The notes under the pieces are model-generated. The model saw only the letters and a program-made list of their open reading frames with translations. It made no database searches and was not told the origin of the DNA. The position numbers were made by a program, and so were the translations under genes. A stretch of DNA of 5,776 nucleotides from DATKSS01 sp049582065 (lineage in GTDB: Bacteria > Chloroflexota > Dormibacteria > Dormibacterales > Dormibacteraceae), in the NCBI GenBank assembly GCA_049582065.1, contig JBAUTF010000041.1:1-5776 (forward strand), given 5' to 3'. This document shows positions 5,422-5,776 of the stretch, one piece after another; position 1 is the first letter of the stretch, and every line of letters begins with the position of its first letter.

Positions 5422-5776
5422 AAGTCTTTTTGCTCGGACAGGGAATCTCCTATTCGAGGAGCCCCGCCATGCACAATGCGGCCTTTCGCGCCATGGGGCT
5501 CGACTGGTCGTATGAGCTGCTCGACCTGGCCCTGGAGTCCGTTCCCGCCGCGATGGCGATGCTTCGCGAGCAGGATGTGGCCGGCGCGAACGTCACCATC
5601 CCGTACAAGCAGGTGGTGATGCAGCACCTCGACACCGTCGAGCCCGAGGCTCTGCGCGCTCGGGCGGTGAACACGATCGTGAACCGGCTGGGCCGGCTCA
5701 GCGGCTCCAACACCGACGTGGCGGCCATCAGGGCGGCGATCGCCCAGGCAGGCGTCGAGCCGCGTGGGGCCAGGGT
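5418..5776 (+). CDS. aroE: Shikimate dehydrogenase, N-terminal part (3' end outside window)
   Basis: AroE reduces 3-dehydroshikimate to shikimate with NADPH in aromatic amino acid synthesis. The frame is open from 5418 to the right edge (119 codons and 2 bases). It shows the substrate-domain motifs: KVFLLGQGISYSRSPAMHN (2-20; Ser13 and Ser15 are the shikimate-binding serines), GANVTIPYKQ (56-65; catalytic Lys64), AVNTIVN (83-89) and GSNTD (96-100; catalytic Asp100). The NADP-binding half lies outside the window. No ATG, GTG or TTG lies upstream nearby in this frame. CTG 5418 overlaps the mltG stop as CTGA and gives a complete first strand (MKVFLLG). TTG 5430 would remove most of that strand, and ATG 5469 would remove the substrate-binding serines. 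The usual GxGF after NTD is replaced by VAAI. The mltG-aroE neighbourhood is familiar from Actinobacteria. Confidence 0.93.
   Translation, partial: MKVFLLGQGISYSRSPAMHNAAFRAMGLDWSYELLDLALESVPAAMAMLREQDVAGANVTIPYKQVVMQHLDTVEPEALRARAVNTIVNRLGRLSGSNTDVAAIRAAIAQAGVEPRGAR

Overview
This is an ordinary-looking bacterial chromosomal segment, G+C rich (roughly two thirds G+C by eye) and almost entirely coding. All genes are on the + strand and tightly packed. No mobile element, CRISPR array or RNA gene is visible. Gene content and order suggest a high-GC Gram-positive-like (Terrabacteria) lineage. Candidatus Dormibacterota or another Chloroflexota-related group is my best guess. Firmicutes-like order (alaS ... 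ruvX - DUF1292 - mltG) is combined with the actinobacterial-style mltG - aroE junction. The taxonomic call is inference and was not tested.

Layout: (1) 1-826, the last 274 codons of alaS, cut by the left edge. (2) 823-2082, an actin-like ATPase of the FtsA/PilM superfamily. (3) 2111-3703, a single-pass membrane protein with a cytoplasmic N-terminal domain and a large external region related to baseplate-J-like proteins. (4) 3703-4119, ruvX (YqgF-type nuclease). (5) 4109-4351, a small acidic DUF1292 protein starting at GTG inside the ruvX end. (6) 4348-5421, mltG, endolytic murein transglycosylase. (7) 5418 to the right edge, the start of aroE, cut by the window and apparently starting at CTG.

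Neighbouring genes overlap by 4, 1, 11, 4 and 4 bases. The only gap is 28 bases, before the baseplate-J-like gene, so the block reads as one translationally coupled operon. Five of the six starts in the window are non-ATG (TTG, GTG, GTG, TTG and probably CTG). Functionally it mixes housekeeping genes (tRNA charging, rRNA or recombination nuclease, shikimate pathway) with envelope genes (MltG, the FtsA-like ATPase and its membrane partner).

The part most worth attention is the FtsA-like/baseplate-J-like pair. It sits between alaS and ruvX, where Firmicutes carry the small ireB-type gene. It looks like a two-protein cytoplasm-to-envelope module of unknown function. No stretch longer than 28 bases lacks a gene.
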